Shown in pieces: positions 36,251-45,079 of a stretch of DNA of 64,000 nt. The translations under genes were made by a program, and so were the position numbers. This DNA is from Planococcus versutus (lineage in GTDB: Bacteria > Bacillota > Bacilli > Bacillales_A > Planococcaceae). The stretch spans positions 1,280,001 to 1,344,000 of the forward strand of contig NZ_CP016540.2 of assembly GCF_001186155.3 (NCBI RefSeq), written 5' to 3'. Within the stretch, counting starts at the first letter, position 1. Each line of letters starts with the position of its first letter. The notes beneath the pieces are model-generated. The model saw only the letters and a list, made by a program, of their open reading frames with translations, was not told the origin of the DNA and ran no database searches.

Positions 36251-38608
36251 ATGATCGCAGAACGCGCATTAAGAACACTTGAATTTTATAAAATTCGCGA
36301 TGAAGTGGCACGTTACTGCACTTCGTCACTCGGAAAAGCACATGTAGATAATTTATTGCCATCTACTGATCTAAACAAAGTCAATCAGCTGTTAGAAGAA
36401 ATGGATGAAGGCGCGCAAGTCTTGCGCGTCAAGAACAATGTGCCAATGGGCGGTATTTTTGATGTTCGACTTCATTCTAGAAGAGCGCAAATTGGTGGAA
36501 GCTTGAGCCCGATAGAATTAATGGAAGTATCATCGACGATTCGTGCAAGTCGTATTTTGCGTCAATTTTTTGAAACCATTCAAGAAGAAGGCGTCGTGCA
36601 GATTCCTCATTTCTTAAAGAAAAAAGAATCGATGCCAATTCTGACAGCACTAGAACACGCTATTAATATGTGTATTGATGATAACGGTGCTGTTTTAGAC
36701 AGTGCAAGCACTGAATTGCGTTCGATTCGCCAACAACTACGAACACAAGAAAGTCGTGTTCGTGAGCGGTTGGAAAGTTTAGTTCGTGGCAAAAATGCTT
36801 CCAAAATGTTATCAGATTCGATTGTAACGATTCGAAATGACCGTTTTGTTATTCCAGTCAAACAAGAATACCGTAATCATTATGGCGGTATTGTTCACGA
36901 TCAATCTTCTTCAGGTCAAACTTTGTTTATCGAACCAGATGCTGTCGTACAAGCGAATAACGAAGTTCGTCGTTTGAAGATGAAAGAAAAAGAAGAAATC
37001 GACCGAATTTTATTAATGCTGTCAGCGCAAGTTCAAGAAGTTGCTCATGAGCTTTTTGTATTGGTTGATGTACTTGGTGAAATTGATTTAATATTAGCAA
37101 AAGCAAAATATGGTGTAACTCATAAAGGCACAAAGCCCATAATGAATACAGAAGGTTATATTAAGTTGAAAAAAGCGCGTCACCCAATGATCTCTAAAGA
37201 TGAAGTTGTGCCAAATGATATTGAGTTTGGACGAGAGATTACAGCAATCGTGATTACCGGTCCGAACACCGGAGGGAAAACCGTAACTTTAAAAACCGTA
37301 GGACTCGCAACATTAATGGCTCAGTCTGGTTTGCCAATTCCCGCACTTGACGGCTCTGAACTTGCAGTATTCGACCAAATTTTTGCGGATATTGGCGATG
37401 AACAATCGATTGAGCAAAGCTTGAGTACTTTCTCGTCGCATATGGTCAATATAGTTGATATTTTGACGAAGTTTGATGAAAACTCATTGGTTATTTTTGA
37501 TGAGCTAGGAGCAGGTACTGACCCTCAAGAAGGAGCGGCTTTAGCGATTTCTCTACTAGATGAAGTTCATGGCAGAGGCGCACGTGTTATCGCAACAACA
37601 CACTACCCTGAGCTTAAAGCATATGGTTACAACCGACCTGGTGTTGCAAATGCGAGTGTCGAGTTTGATGTGGAAACATTAAGTCCAACTTATCGTTTAC
37701 TTATTGGAGTACCAGGCCGAAGCAATGCTTTTGAAATTTCAAAGCGTCTTGGATTGCCAGACCACATTATTAGTCATGCGAAAAGTTTTACAGGGACAGA
37801 TAGCAAAGCAGTGGACTCCATGATTGCGTCTCTTGAAAAAAGTCGTCGTGAAGCTGAAGCAGATGCAGAAAGTACGTTGGAAGTACTAAAAGAATCTGAG
37901 CAATTGAAAAAAGAATTGACTCAGCAACTAGCAGAATACGAGCAGCAAAAAGAACGACTGGAAGAAAAAGCGAAAGAAAAAGCTCGAAAAATTGTGGAGC
38001 AAGCAAAAGCAGAAGCAGAAGCGGTTATTTCAGACTTACGTAAAATGCAACTAAACCAAGGATCAATGGTCAAAGAACATGAATTGATCAATGCAAAAAA
38101 ACGCTTGGAAGAAGCAACGCCTCAAAACCGCATTTTGAAAAAAGCCGCAAAAGACAATGAAGTCAAGCCGTTAAAACCAAATGATGAAGTAAAAGTGATT
38201 TCATTTGGTCAAAAAGGCACATTGGTCGAAAAAGTTTCAAAAGATGAATGGATTGTTCAAATCGGTATTTTAAAAATGAAATTACCTGAATCTGACTTGT
38301 CTTATACAAAACCAGAAAAACAACAAACGCGCTCAATGACCACATTGAAAGATCGAGATAGTCATGTGAAAATGGAACTCGATTTACGCGGTGAACGATA
38401 CGAAGATGCACTTGCGCGTGTTGAAAAATACCTGGATGATGCGTTATTATCAAATTACCACCAAGTATCAATCATTCACGGCAAAGGAACAGGTGCATTG
38501 CGCCAAGGGGTTCAGCAATATCTAAAAAAACATTCGCGTGTAAAGAGCTATCGCTTTGGTGAATCAGGTGAAGGTGGCTCTGGTGTGACTGTCGTTGAAT
38601 TAAAGTAA
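36251..38608 (+). CDS. mutS2: Endonuclease MutS2
   Basis: 785 residues. MutS-like core and clamp (about 10-310), ATPase with Walker [11 protein letters not shown], Walker [20 protein letters not shown] and the ATTHYPELK segment, then a coiled-coil stretch rich in Glu and Lys (about 520-630), a KOW-like segment ([18 protein letters not shown]), and a C-terminal Smr nuclease domain ([27 protein letters not shown]). It lacks the mismatch-recognition domain, as all MutS2 do. Known roles include recombination control and splitting of collided ribosomes. TTAGGAGG lies before the ATG. Confidence 0.96.
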   Translation: MIAERALRTLEFYKIRDEVARYCTSSLGKAHVDNLLPSTDLNKVNQLLEEMDEGAQVLRVKNNVPMGGIFDVRLHSRRAQIGGSLSPIELMEVSSTIRASRILRQFFETIQEEGVVQIPHFLKKKESMPILTALEHAINMCIDDNGAVLDSASTELRSIRQQLRTQESRVRERLESLVRGKNASKMLSDSIVTIRNDRFVIPVKQEYRNHYGGIVHDQSSSGQTLFIEPDAVVQANNEVRRLKMKEKEEIDRILLMLSAQVQEVAHELFVLVDVLGEIDLILAKAKYGVTHKGTKPIMNTEGYIKLKKARHPMISKDEVVPNDIEFGREITAIVITGPNTGGKTVTLKTVGLATLMAQSGLPIPALDGSELAVFDQIFADIGDEQSIEQSLSTFSSHMVNIVDILTKFDENSLVIFDELGAGTDPQEGAALAISLLDEVHGRGARVIATTHYPELKAYGYNRPGVANASVEFDVETLSPTYRLLIGVPGRSNAFEISKRLGLPDHIISHAKSFTGTDSKAVDSMIASLEKSRREAEADAESTLEVLKESEQLKKELTQQLAEYEQQKERLEEKAKEKARKIVEQAKAEAEAVISDLRKMQLNQGSMVKEHELINAKKRLEEATPQNRILKKAAKDNEVKPLKPNDEVKVISFGQKGTLVEKVSKDEWIVQIGILKMKLPESDLSYTKPEKQQTRSMTTLKDRDSHVKMELDLRGERYEDALARVEKYLDDALLSNYHQVSIIHGKGTGALRQGVQQYLKKHSRVKSYRFGESGEGGSGVTVVELK

Positions 38609-38631
38609 GTTTTTGTAGAGGAGTATAAGAA

Positions 38632-39045
38632 ATGACCGAATCAGGGTTTTGGACACATCCGCTGGTCGAATCGGCCGGCTATTTCAGTGTTGTAGTGTTG
38701 TGTTTAGTTGTCGCTATGGTCATTTTTGAAATTGTGACTAAATACAATAATTGGGAACAAATCAAAAAAGGAAATTTAGCTGTAGCTATGGCTACCGGTG
38801 GAAAAATTTTTGGTGTGACCAATATTTTTCGTTTTTCTATCGAACAGCATAATTCTCTATTCGAAATGGTTGCATGGGGACTATTCGGGTTTACTTTACT
38901 GATTTTCGCTTACGTATTGTTTGAATTTTTGACGCCAAAGTTTAAAGTAGATGAAGAAATCGAACAAGATAATCGATCAGTTGGGTTAATTTCAATGGTT
39001 ATCTCTGTCGGATTATCGTATGTAATCGGAGCTAGTATTCAATAG
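38632..39045 (+). CDS. yshE: DUF350 membrane protein (YshE-like)
   Basis: 137 residues, four membrane helices (about 14-36, 48-65, 80-101, 115-136). DUF350 motifs EIVTKYNNWEQIKKGNLAVAMATGGKIFGV are clear. Function unknown. 23 bases after mutS2 with GAGGAGT; same position as B. subtilis yshE. A tiny membrane peptide gene follows. Confidence 0.85.
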   Translation: MTESGFWTHPLVESAGYFSVVVLCLVVAMVIFEIVTKYNNWEQIKKGNLAVAMATGGKIFGVTNIFRFSIEQHNSLFEMVAWGLFGFTLLIFAYVLFEFLTPKFKVDEEIEQDNRSVGLISMVISVGLSYVIGASIQ

Positions 39046-39057
39046 GAGTTGGATGTT

Positions 39058-39138
39058 TTGGAAAACCTTATTAAAATCTTGTTTGTGTTTTGCGCGGTTT
39101 TTGTAATTGTAGGAATCATTTTTCTGTTCGTCTTTTGA
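39058..39138 (+). CDS. Putative 26-residue single-helix membrane microprotein
   Basis: TTG at 39058, 9 nt after TAGGAG, opens a frame for MENLIKILFVFCAVFVIVGI and a further six hydrophobic residues, ending TGA at 39136. Almost the whole peptide is one membrane helix. It fits between yshE and the shared terminator. No family recognised; could be a chance frame. Confidence 0.45.
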   Translation: MENLIKILFVFCAVFVIVGIIFLFVF

Positions 39139-39140
39139 CG

Positions 39141-39172
39141 AAAAGGTCAGCTGTTGAGCTGACCTTTTTTTA
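39141..39172 (+). terminator. Terminator of the mutS2-yshE unit
   Basis: AAAAGGTCAGCT (39141-39152) pairs with AGCTGACCTTTT (39157-39168), then further T residues. Confidence 0.93.
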
Positions 39173-39227
39173 TATGATAAGAAATAGGAGAGATAAAATA
39201 ATTTCTCCTAAGTTCATAAAAAAAAGT

Positions 39228-39256
39228 TTGAAAGCGTTATCATTCTTGTCTATACT
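39228..39256 (+). promoter_or_regulatory. lcfA promoter with embedded cre site
   Basis: TTGAAA (39228-39233), 17-nt spacer, TATACT (39251-39256). TGAAAGCGTTATCA at 39229-39242 is an exact cre match, overlapping the -35 and spacer, so CcpA should repress transcription. Catabolite repression of lcfA is reported in B. subtilis. Confidence 0.8.
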
Positions 39257-39306
39257 AAAAGTAGGAATATTCGCACGATTCAATTAAAAATTAGGAGGTC
39301 AAAAGG

Positions 39307-40998
39307 ATGACTGAGAAGCCATGGCTTGCACATTATCCGCCTGAAATACCCCATACGCTAACTTATCCAAAGATGCCCGTTCAACAATTTTTAACGAGTG
39401 CTTATGAAACGTATCCAAAAAAGACAGCGATTCACTTTATGGGGAAAGAACTTTCATACGAGGAACTTTACGAATCTTCTATGAAATTCGCAAATTATCT
39501 TCAAAAGCTAGGTATACAAAAAGGTGATAGAGTTTCTATCATGTTGCCAAACTGTCCGCAAGCTGTTATTAGTTTTTATGGTGTGTTATATGCAGGTGGA
39601 ATTGTGGTAATGACCAATCCTCTTTATACAGAACGAGAAGTTGCCTACCAAATGAAGGATTCTGGAGCAAAAGCAATTATTGGACTAGACATTTTGTTTC
39701 CGAGAATTTCGAAAGTTATTAAAGAAACACAACTAGAAAATGTAATTATTACAGGGATCAAAGATTACCTGTCTTTCCCGAAAAATCTTGTTTATCCATT
39801 TATCCAGAAAAAACAATACGGCATGACAGTTAAAGTTGAACATAGAGGCATCAACCATTTGTTTACTGAAGTTATGAAAATCTCTCAGCCAACTGTTGTA
39901 GAAACACCGTTCGATTTTGAAGAAGATTTAGCATTACTGCAATATACAGGAGGCACAACAGGTTCTCCCAAAGGCGTCATGTTGACGCATAAAAACTTAA
40001 TTTCCAATGCGACAATGTGTGATAGCTGGCTGTATAAATGCAAAAAAGGCGAAGAAACGATTATGGGAATTATTCCGTTATTCCATGTTTATGGCTTAAC
40101 GACGGTTTTAATCCTATCTGTCATGCTTGGTGATAAAATGGTATTGTTACCAAAATTTGATCCAGAAACGGCTTTAAAGACAATCGATAAGCAAAAACCA
40201 ACTCTTTTTCCAGGTGCACCAACTTTGTATATTGGATTAATGAACCATCCGGATATCGCTAAATACGACTTGTCTTCAATCGAAGCTTGCTTAAGTGGAT
40301 CTGCGCCTCTGCCAGTAGAAGTACAAGAGAAATTTGAAGCGCTGACAGGCGGTAAATTAGTAGAAGGTTATGGATTGACTGAAACAGGGCCAGTAACACA
40401 TTCCAACTTGGTTTGGGGAGAGCGAACAAAAGGATCAGTCGGTATGCCATACCCGGATACGAATTGTAAGATTTTCCAAACAGGTACAACAATTCCAATT
40501 CCAAATGGTGAGATTGGGGAAATCGCAATTCAAGGACCTCAAGTCATGAAGGGGTATTGGAACAAACCTGAAGAAACGGCTGCCACCATTGTTGATGGCT
40601 GGTTGTTAACAGGAGATCTTGGTTACATGGACGATGAAGGACATTTCTTTATTGTCGATCGCAAAAAAGATATGATTATTGCAGGTGGTTTTAATATTTA
40701 CCCGCGAGAAATTGAAGAAGTACTATACGAACACGAGGCTATTCAAGAATGTGTAGTTGCGGGCATACCAGATCCGTATCGCGGAGAAACTGTAAAAGCG
40801 TATATTGTCTTGAAAGAAGGTTATACTGTAACTGAGGAAGAACTCAATGCGTATTGCCGAGAGCAACTGGCTTCTTTCAAAGTACCGCGTGTTTATGAAT
40901 TCCGTAAAGAACTTCCGAAAACAGCAATCGGGAAAATCTTGCGTCGCTCGTTAGTAGACGAAGAAATTGCTAAACAAAAAGAATCTGTTCTTTCTTAA
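39307..40998 (+). CDS. lcfA: Long-chain fatty acid-CoA ligase
   Basis: 563 residues. Adenylate-forming fold: P-loop YTGGTTGSPKGVMLTH, EGYGLTETGP, GWLLTGDLGYMDDEGHFFIVDRKKDMIIAGG and the C-terminal lysine in PKTAIGKILRRSL. It activates imported fatty acids to acyl-CoA for beta-oxidation. TTAGGAGGTC precedes the ATG. First gene of the fatty-acid degradation locus; promoter has a cre site. Confidence 0.95.
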   Translation: MTEKPWLAHYPPEIPHTLTYPKMPVQQFLTSAYETYPKKTAIHFMGKELSYEELYESSMKFANYLQKLGIQKGDRVSIMLPNCPQAVISFYGVLYAGGIVVMTNPLYTEREVAYQMKDSGAKAIIGLDILFPRISKVIKETQLENVIITGIKDYLSFPKNLVYPFIQKKQYGMTVKVEHRGINHLFTEVMKISQPTVVETPFDFEEDLALLQYTGGTTGSPKGVMLTHKNLISNATMCDSWLYKCKKGEETIMGIIPLFHVYGLTTVLILSVMLGDKMVLLPKFDPETALKTIDKQKPTLFPGAPTLYIGLMNHPDIAKYDLSSIEACLSGSAPLPVEVQEKFEALTGGKLVEGYGLTETGPVTHSNLVWGERTKGSVGMPYPDTNCKIFQTGTTIPIPNGEIGEIAIQGPQVMKGYWNKPEETAATIVDGWLLTGDLGYMDDEGHFFIVDRKKDMIIAGGFNIYPREIEEVLYEHEAIQECVVAGIPDPYRGETVKAYIVLKEGYTVTEEELNAYCREQLASFKVPRVYEFRKELPKTAIGKILRRSLVDEEIAKQKESVLS

Positions 40999-41036
40999 AA
41001 ATTTCCATTAGCTAAAACTACGCAACTCAGTAAAAC

Positions 41037-41092
41037 TTGACACTTTATAAAATAAACTATAATATAAAAATATGAATGAATCGCCATTCATA
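41037..41092 (+). promoter_or_regulatory. fadR promoter with FadR operator
   Basis: TTGACA at 41037 with TATAAT (41058, 15-nt spacer) or TAATAT (41060, 17-nt). TATGAATG-6-CATTCATA (41071-41092) is a perfect inverted repeat matching the half-sites of the B. subtilis FadR box and lies over the predicted transcript start. Autoregulation is inferred. Confidence 0.8.
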
Positions 41093-41123
41093 TTTTTATA
41101 TTTTTTTGGGTGGTGACATTATA

Positions 41124-41705
41124 GTGAGAAAAGACAAGCCGAAATACAAACAAATTATTGATGCTGCAGTTATTGTGATTGCCGAAAATGGCTATCATCA
41201 AGCGCAAGTTTCAAAAATAGCAAAACAAGCTGGCGTCGCCGATGGGACGATTTATTTGTATTTCAAAAACAAAGAAGATATTTTAATTTCTGTTTTTCAA
41301 GAAAAAATGGGTGTGTTCGTCAGTAAATTAGAACAAATCATTGCACGCGACTTGACGGCATCAAGCAAGTTAGGGCTTATGATTGAAAGTCATTTTGAAC
41401 TGCTAGCTAGCGATATTCATTTAGCGATTGTAACGCAACTTGAATTGCGACAGTCAAATCCTGAACTTCGAACAAAGATCAATGACGTGTTGCGTGAGTA
41501 TTTAAAATTGATGGATCAAATTCTTGTCAAAGGAATGGAAGATGGGGAATTTGATGCAAAAATGGATATTCGTTTAGCAAGACAGATGGTTTTTGGTACA
41601 ATGGATGAGACCATTACAACCTGGGTCATGAATGATCATAAGTATGATTTAATCGAACTTGCACCAAAAGTTCAACGTTTGCTGCTAAAGGGTATGCAGG
41701 CTTAA
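41124..41705 (+). CDS. fadR: TetR-family fatty acid degradation regulator FadR
   Basis: 193 residues from the GTG at 41124 with GGGTGGTG upstream; an ATG at 41076 lies in the operator. TetR helix-turn-helix QVSKIAKQAGVADGTIYLYFKNKEDIL is near-identical to what I recall of B. subtilis FadR (YsiA), as is VTQLELRQSN and ARQMVFGTMDETITTWVMND. Long-chain acyl-CoA releases it from DNA. It sits between lcfA and fadB and has its own FadR box. Confidence 0.95.
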   Translation: MRKDKPKYKQIIDAAVIVIAENGYHQAQVSKIAKQAGVADGTIYLYFKNKEDILISVFQEKMGVFVSKLEQIIARDLTASSKLGLMIESHFELLASDIHLAIVTQLELRQSNPELRTKINDVLREYLKLMDQILVKGMEDGEFDAKMDIRLARQMVFGTMDETITTWVMNDHKYDLIELAPKVQRLLLKGMQA

Positions 41706-41722
41706 AGAAAGGGGCTCATTAG

Positions 41723-42496
41723 ATGGAATTTATCAGTTGGAAAAAAGAAGATGGCATAGCAATTGCGACGATTAATCGTCCACCGGCAAATGCGCTATCT
41801 CGTTCGCTTATTTTAGAAGTCAATGAATTGCTGAACCAAGTGGAAAATGACGAAGAAGTTCGTGTCATTGTTTTGCACGGAGAAGGCAGATTCTTTTCTG
41901 CAGGAGCTGACATTAAAGAATTTACGCAAGTATCTTCAGGCGAAGAATTCTCAAAGTTATCAGCGAGTGGTCAAGAAGTTTTCGAACGCGTTGAAACTTT
42001 TCATAAGCCTGTAATTGCAGCGATTCACGGAGCGGCTTTAGGTGGCGGTTTAGAATTGGCAATGAGTTGTCACATGCGATTTGTCACTGAAAATGCTAAA
42101 CTAGGATTACCGGAACTTCAATTAGGTTTAATCCCCGGTTTTGCAGGAACACAGCGTTTGCCAAGATACGTAGGCGCAGCGAAAGCGGCTGAGATGTTGT
42201 TAACGAGCGATCCGATTTCTGGAACAGAAGCCGCGCATTATGGGTTGGCTAACCGCGTATTTGCAGAAGAAGAACTTCTTTCGGAAACGCTTTCAATCGC
42301 ACGTAAGATCGCGAAAAAAAGTCCGGTTTCTGTAAAGGCAGCGATTCAAATGTTGCAATATGCAAAGCCCGCGTCGTATTATGAAGGCGTAAATGCTGAA
42401 GCTCAATCTTTTGGAACTGTTTTTGTTTCGGAAGATGCAAAAGAAGGAATCCAGGCATTTCTGGAAAAACGCGAAGCACAATTTAAAGGGAAATAA
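41723..42496 (+). CDS. fadB: Enoyl-CoA hydratase
   Basis: 257 residues, crotonase fold. Oxyanion-hole segments [11 protein letters not shown] and [19 protein letters not shown] and the catalytic Glu region [25 protein letters not shown] are complete. It hydrates trans-2-enoyl-CoA in beta-oxidation. Starts 17 bases after fadR with AAAGGGG. Corresponds to ysiB/fadB of B. subtilis. Confidence 0.93.
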   Translation: MEFISWKKEDGIAIATINRPPANALSRSLILEVNELLNQVENDEEVRVIVLHGEGRFFSAGADIKEFTQVSSGEEFSKLSASGQEVFERVETFHKPVIAAIHGAALGGGLELAMSCHMRFVTENAKLGLPELQLGLIPGFAGTQRLPRYVGAAKAAEMLLTSDPISGTEAAHYGLANRVFAEEELLSETLSIARKIAKKSPVSVKAAIQMLQYAKPASYYEGVNAEAQSFGTVFVSEDAKEGIQAFLEKREAQFKGK

Positions 42497-42516
42497 TACT
42501 TGGGAGGTTTTCGTTC

Positions 42517-43290
42517 ATGAACATTTATGTATTAGTAAAACGTACGTTTGACACAGAAGAAAAAATCGTAATTTCTGGTGGGCAAATCCAGGAAGACGGA
42601 GCAGAATTTATCATTAATCCTTACGATGAATACGCAATTGAAGAAGCTATCACAGTCCGCGATGCACATGGCGGCGAAGTAACAGTTATTACAATCGGTA
42701 ATGAAGAAGCAGAAAAACAGCTTCGCACAGCACTTGCAATGGGTGCAGACAAAGCCGTATTGATTAATACTGAAGATGATGTTGAAGAAATGGACCAGTT
42801 TACTTCTGCATACATACTAGCTGAATATTTGAAAGACAAAGAAGCAGATTTGATTTTGGCTGGTAACGTTGCAATTGATGGTGGATCTGGACAAGTTGGA
42901 CCGCGTGTGGCTGACTTGCTTGGGATCAACTACGTAACAACAATTACAAGCTTGAGCATCGAAGGCGAAACAGTTACCATCGTTCGCGACATCGAAGGAG
43001 ATGCGGAAGAATTAGAAACATCGTTACCGCTTCTTGTAACAGCTCAACAAGGCTTAAACGAACCGCGCTATCCATCACTTCCAGGAATTATGAAAGCGAA
43101 GAAAAAACCGCTTGAAGAATTGGAATTGGATGATTTAGATATCGAAGAAGAAGACGTAGAAGCGAAAACAGAAACAATCGAAATCTACTTGCCAGAGAAA
43201 AAAGCAGCTGGTCGCATTCTTGAAGGTGATCTATCGAACCAAGTAACAGAACTTGTCGGCTTGCTACGCAATGAAGCAAAAGTAATTTAA
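42517..43290 (+). CDS. etfB: Electron transfer flavoprotein beta subunit
   Basis: 257 residues, ATG after GGGAGG. AMP-binding ETF beta: NIYVLVKRTFDTEEKI, NPYDEYAIEEA, ALAMGADKAVLI, DGGSGQVGPRVADLLG, and the loop VDLD-like region LEELELDDLDIEEE near 200. It carries electrons from acyl-CoA dehydrogenases with EtfA. 20 bases after fadB. Repeat copy D separates it from etfA. Confidence 0.95.
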   Translation: MNIYVLVKRTFDTEEKIVISGGQIQEDGAEFIINPYDEYAIEEAITVRDAHGGEVTVITIGNEEAEKQLRTALAMGADKAVLINTEDDVEEMDQFTSAYILAEYLKDKEADLILAGNVAIDGGSGQVGPRVADLLGINYVTTITSLSIEGETVTIVRDIEGDAEELETSLPLLVTAQQGLNEPRYPSLPGIMKAKKKPLEELELDDLDIEEEDVEAKTETIEIYLPEKKAAGRILEGDLSNQVTELVGLLRNEAKVI

Positions 43291-43293
43291 TTT

Positions 43294-43390
43294 AAAAAAG
43301 TGGAATTGTCTGTTTTGACTCTTACGGGCATAAAGTAGATCAGCAAAGCTGGGTTGCCTTATGACCCGAAGAGCTGGGCACTTCTCAATT
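43294..43390 (+). repeat. Degenerate palindromic repeat, copy D, inside the etf operon
   Basis: Shares GGCATAA and TTATGACCCGAAGAGCTGGGCAC with the other copies, tip CAGC-AAA-GCTG. The outer arms are decayed (TTGTCTG against GGGCACTT). It fills the 160-base etfB-etfA gap. Confidence 0.65.
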
Positions 43391-43450
43391 AACTAAACAT
43401 GAAGAAACATTCCATATATTTTTCACATCTACTTAGGGGGTAAACAGATT

Positions 43451-44416
43451 ATGGCGAAGAAAGTATTAGTTTTAGGCGAAACGCGCGAAGGTGCTTTACG
43501 TAATGTTTCATTTGAAGCCATCGCGGCTGCTAAGAAAATCTCTGGCGGTGGTGAAGTAGTGGCTGTTTTGATCGGAGATACAGTGGCTGAATTTGGAGCT
43601 GAACTTGTGGCGTACGGTGCAGATCGTGTCATCACAGTTGAACATCCACATTTGAAATCGTATACATCTGATGGCTATGGTCAAGCATTTATGGCTGTTG
43701 TTGAACAAGAAAAACCTGAAGGTCTTGTTTTTGGCCATACGTCAGTTGGCAAAGACTTGGCACCCAAAATCGCTTCTAAATTACAAGCGGGCTTAATTTC
43801 AGATGTAACAGACATTGAAGGCGAAGGCGATGATGCTGTCTTTATCCGCCCAATCTTTTCTGGTAAAGCATTTGAGAAAGTAAAACTTAAAGGCGGACTT
43901 ACTTTTATTACAGTTCGTTCAAACAATATTGCGCCACTTGAAAGAGAAGAACGTTCAGGTGATGTAAGTTCTTTATCTGTTGATATCACGAACTTACGTA
44001 CCATCATTAAAAATGTTGTTCGCAAATCAACTGAAGGTGTCGATCTCTCAGAAGCGAAAGTGATCGTTGCTGGAGGCCGTGGTGTCAAAAGTACAGAAGG
44101 ATTCGAACCATTACAAGAATTGGCGAACCTTCTCGGCGGAGCTGTAGGCGCATCACGTGGAGCGTGTGACGCAGATTATTGCGATTACTCACTCCAAATT
44201 GGGCAAACAGGTAAAGTGGTAACACCTGATCTTTATATCGCAGCTGGTATTTCTGGAGCCATTCAACATATGGCAGGTATGTCCAACTCGAAAGTCATCG
44301 TAGCGATCAACAAAGATCCAGAAGCAAACATCTTCAAAGTAGCAGATTACGGGATCGTTGGAGACTTGTTCGAAGTCATTCCAATGCTGACAGAAGAATT
44401 TAAAAAAATTATGTAA
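43451..44416 (+). CDS. etfA: Electron transfer flavoprotein alpha subunit
   Basis: 321 residues. N-terminal ETF domain (VLVLGETREGALRNVSFEAI), C-terminal FAD domain with VAGGRGVKSTEGFEPLQELA, GGAVGASRGACDADYC, QIGQTGKVVTPDLYIAAGIS and IVAINKDPEANIF. The FAD-binding signature is complete. Partner of EtfB; passes electrons on to the respiratory chain. GGGGG lies 12 nt before the ATG. Confidence 0.96.
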   Translation: MAKKVLVLGETREGALRNVSFEAIAAAKKISGGGEVVAVLIGDTVAEFGAELVAYGADRVITVEHPHLKSYTSDGYGQAFMAVVEQEKPEGLVFGHTSVGKDLAPKIASKLQAGLISDVTDIEGEGDDAVFIRPIFSGKAFEKVKLKGGLTFITVRSNNIAPLEREERSGDVSSLSVDITNLRTIIKNVVRKSTEGVDLSEAKVIVAGGRGVKSTEGFEPLQELANLLGGAVGASRGACDADYCDYSLQIGQTGKVVTPDLYIAAGISGAIQHMAGMSNSKVIVAINKDPEANIFKVADYGIVGDLFEVIPMLTEEFKKIM

Positions 44417-44443
44417 TTTTTAAAACGGTTAATTGCTGAACTT

Positions 44444-44485
44444 AAACAGGTGGAGAGAAAAGAAAAAACTCTCTACCTGTTTTTG
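44444..44485 (+). terminator. Terminator after etfA
   Basis: A 14-bp stem with one G-T pair, 44444-44457 with 44469-44482, then T. No gene is visible in the rest of the gap to trxA. Confidence 0.88.
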
Positions 44486-44665
44486 TGTATGAACTTTAAT
44501 AGATATATACTAATTTTTTACTTGTGGTGCAAGTGACAAAGTGTAAAGAAGTAGTGCGCTGGTGTAAGCTTTATCAGAATAGCGAACAGTTTGTTGTCCA
44601 TTTAATACGCGTATTTATGGGAGATCAGAAGAGTAGGCAAAAAAATAGCTAGTGTTTTTATCGCG

Positions 44666-44674
44666 TGATATACT
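44666..44674 (+). promoter_or_regulatory. Extended -10 promoter of trxA
   Basis: TGATATACT, with no convincing -35; an activator such as Spx, which drives trxA in B. subtilis, could compensate. The 180 bases upstream (44486-44665) hold only a short repeat ACTTG-TGGTG-CAAGT. Confidence 0.45.
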
Positions 44675-44712
44675 TCGTATATAGTTTGGTTAATCATAAG
44701 GAGGAATTATTC

Positions 44713-45027
44713 ATGGCAATCGTACACGGCACAGATCAGAACTTTTCAGAAGAAGTAGCAGAAGGACTCGTTTTAGTAGATTTTTGGGCAACTTGGTGTG
44801 GACCATGTAAAATGATCGCTCCAGTACTAGAAGAGTTAGATGCTGAAATGAGCGATAAAGTTAAAATTGTAAAAGTGGATGTAGACCAAAACCAGGAAAC
44901 TGCTGGAAACTACGGCATTATGTCAATTCCAACATTGTTATTGTTGAAAGACGGAGAAACAGTTGATAAAGTAGTTGGTTTCCGACCAAAAGAAGCATTA
45001 GCTGAATTGGTTGAAAAACACGCATAA
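44713..45027 (+). CDS. trxA: Thioredoxin
   Basis: 104 residues from the ATG at 44713 after AAGGAGG; the ATG at 44665 would add an unrelated extension. Active site WCGPCK in [14 protein letters not shown], cis-Pro in MSIPTLLL. Cytoplasmic disulfide reductant. Own terminator follows, then uvrC. Confidence 0.98.
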   Translation: MAIVHGTDQNFSEEVAEGLVLVDFWATWCGPCKMIAPVLEELDAEMSDKVKIVKVDVDQNQETAGNYGIMSIPTLLLLKDGETVDKVVGFRPKEALAELVEKHA

Positions 45028-45032
45028 TTCTT

Positions 45033-45065
45033 AACCGGGTCCAGTGATGGTGCCCGGTTTTTTAA
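45033..45065 (+). terminator. Terminator after trxA
   Basis: AACCGGG (45033-45039) pairs with CCCGGTT (45053-45059), then T6. Confidence 0.85.
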
Positions 45066-45079
45066 TAGGGTGAGATAAA

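Noticed and set aside
39267..39283. FadR box before lcfA (GAAT...ATTC)
   Set aside because: The half-sites match only four bases each with the wrong spacing, unlike the perfect box at 41071.
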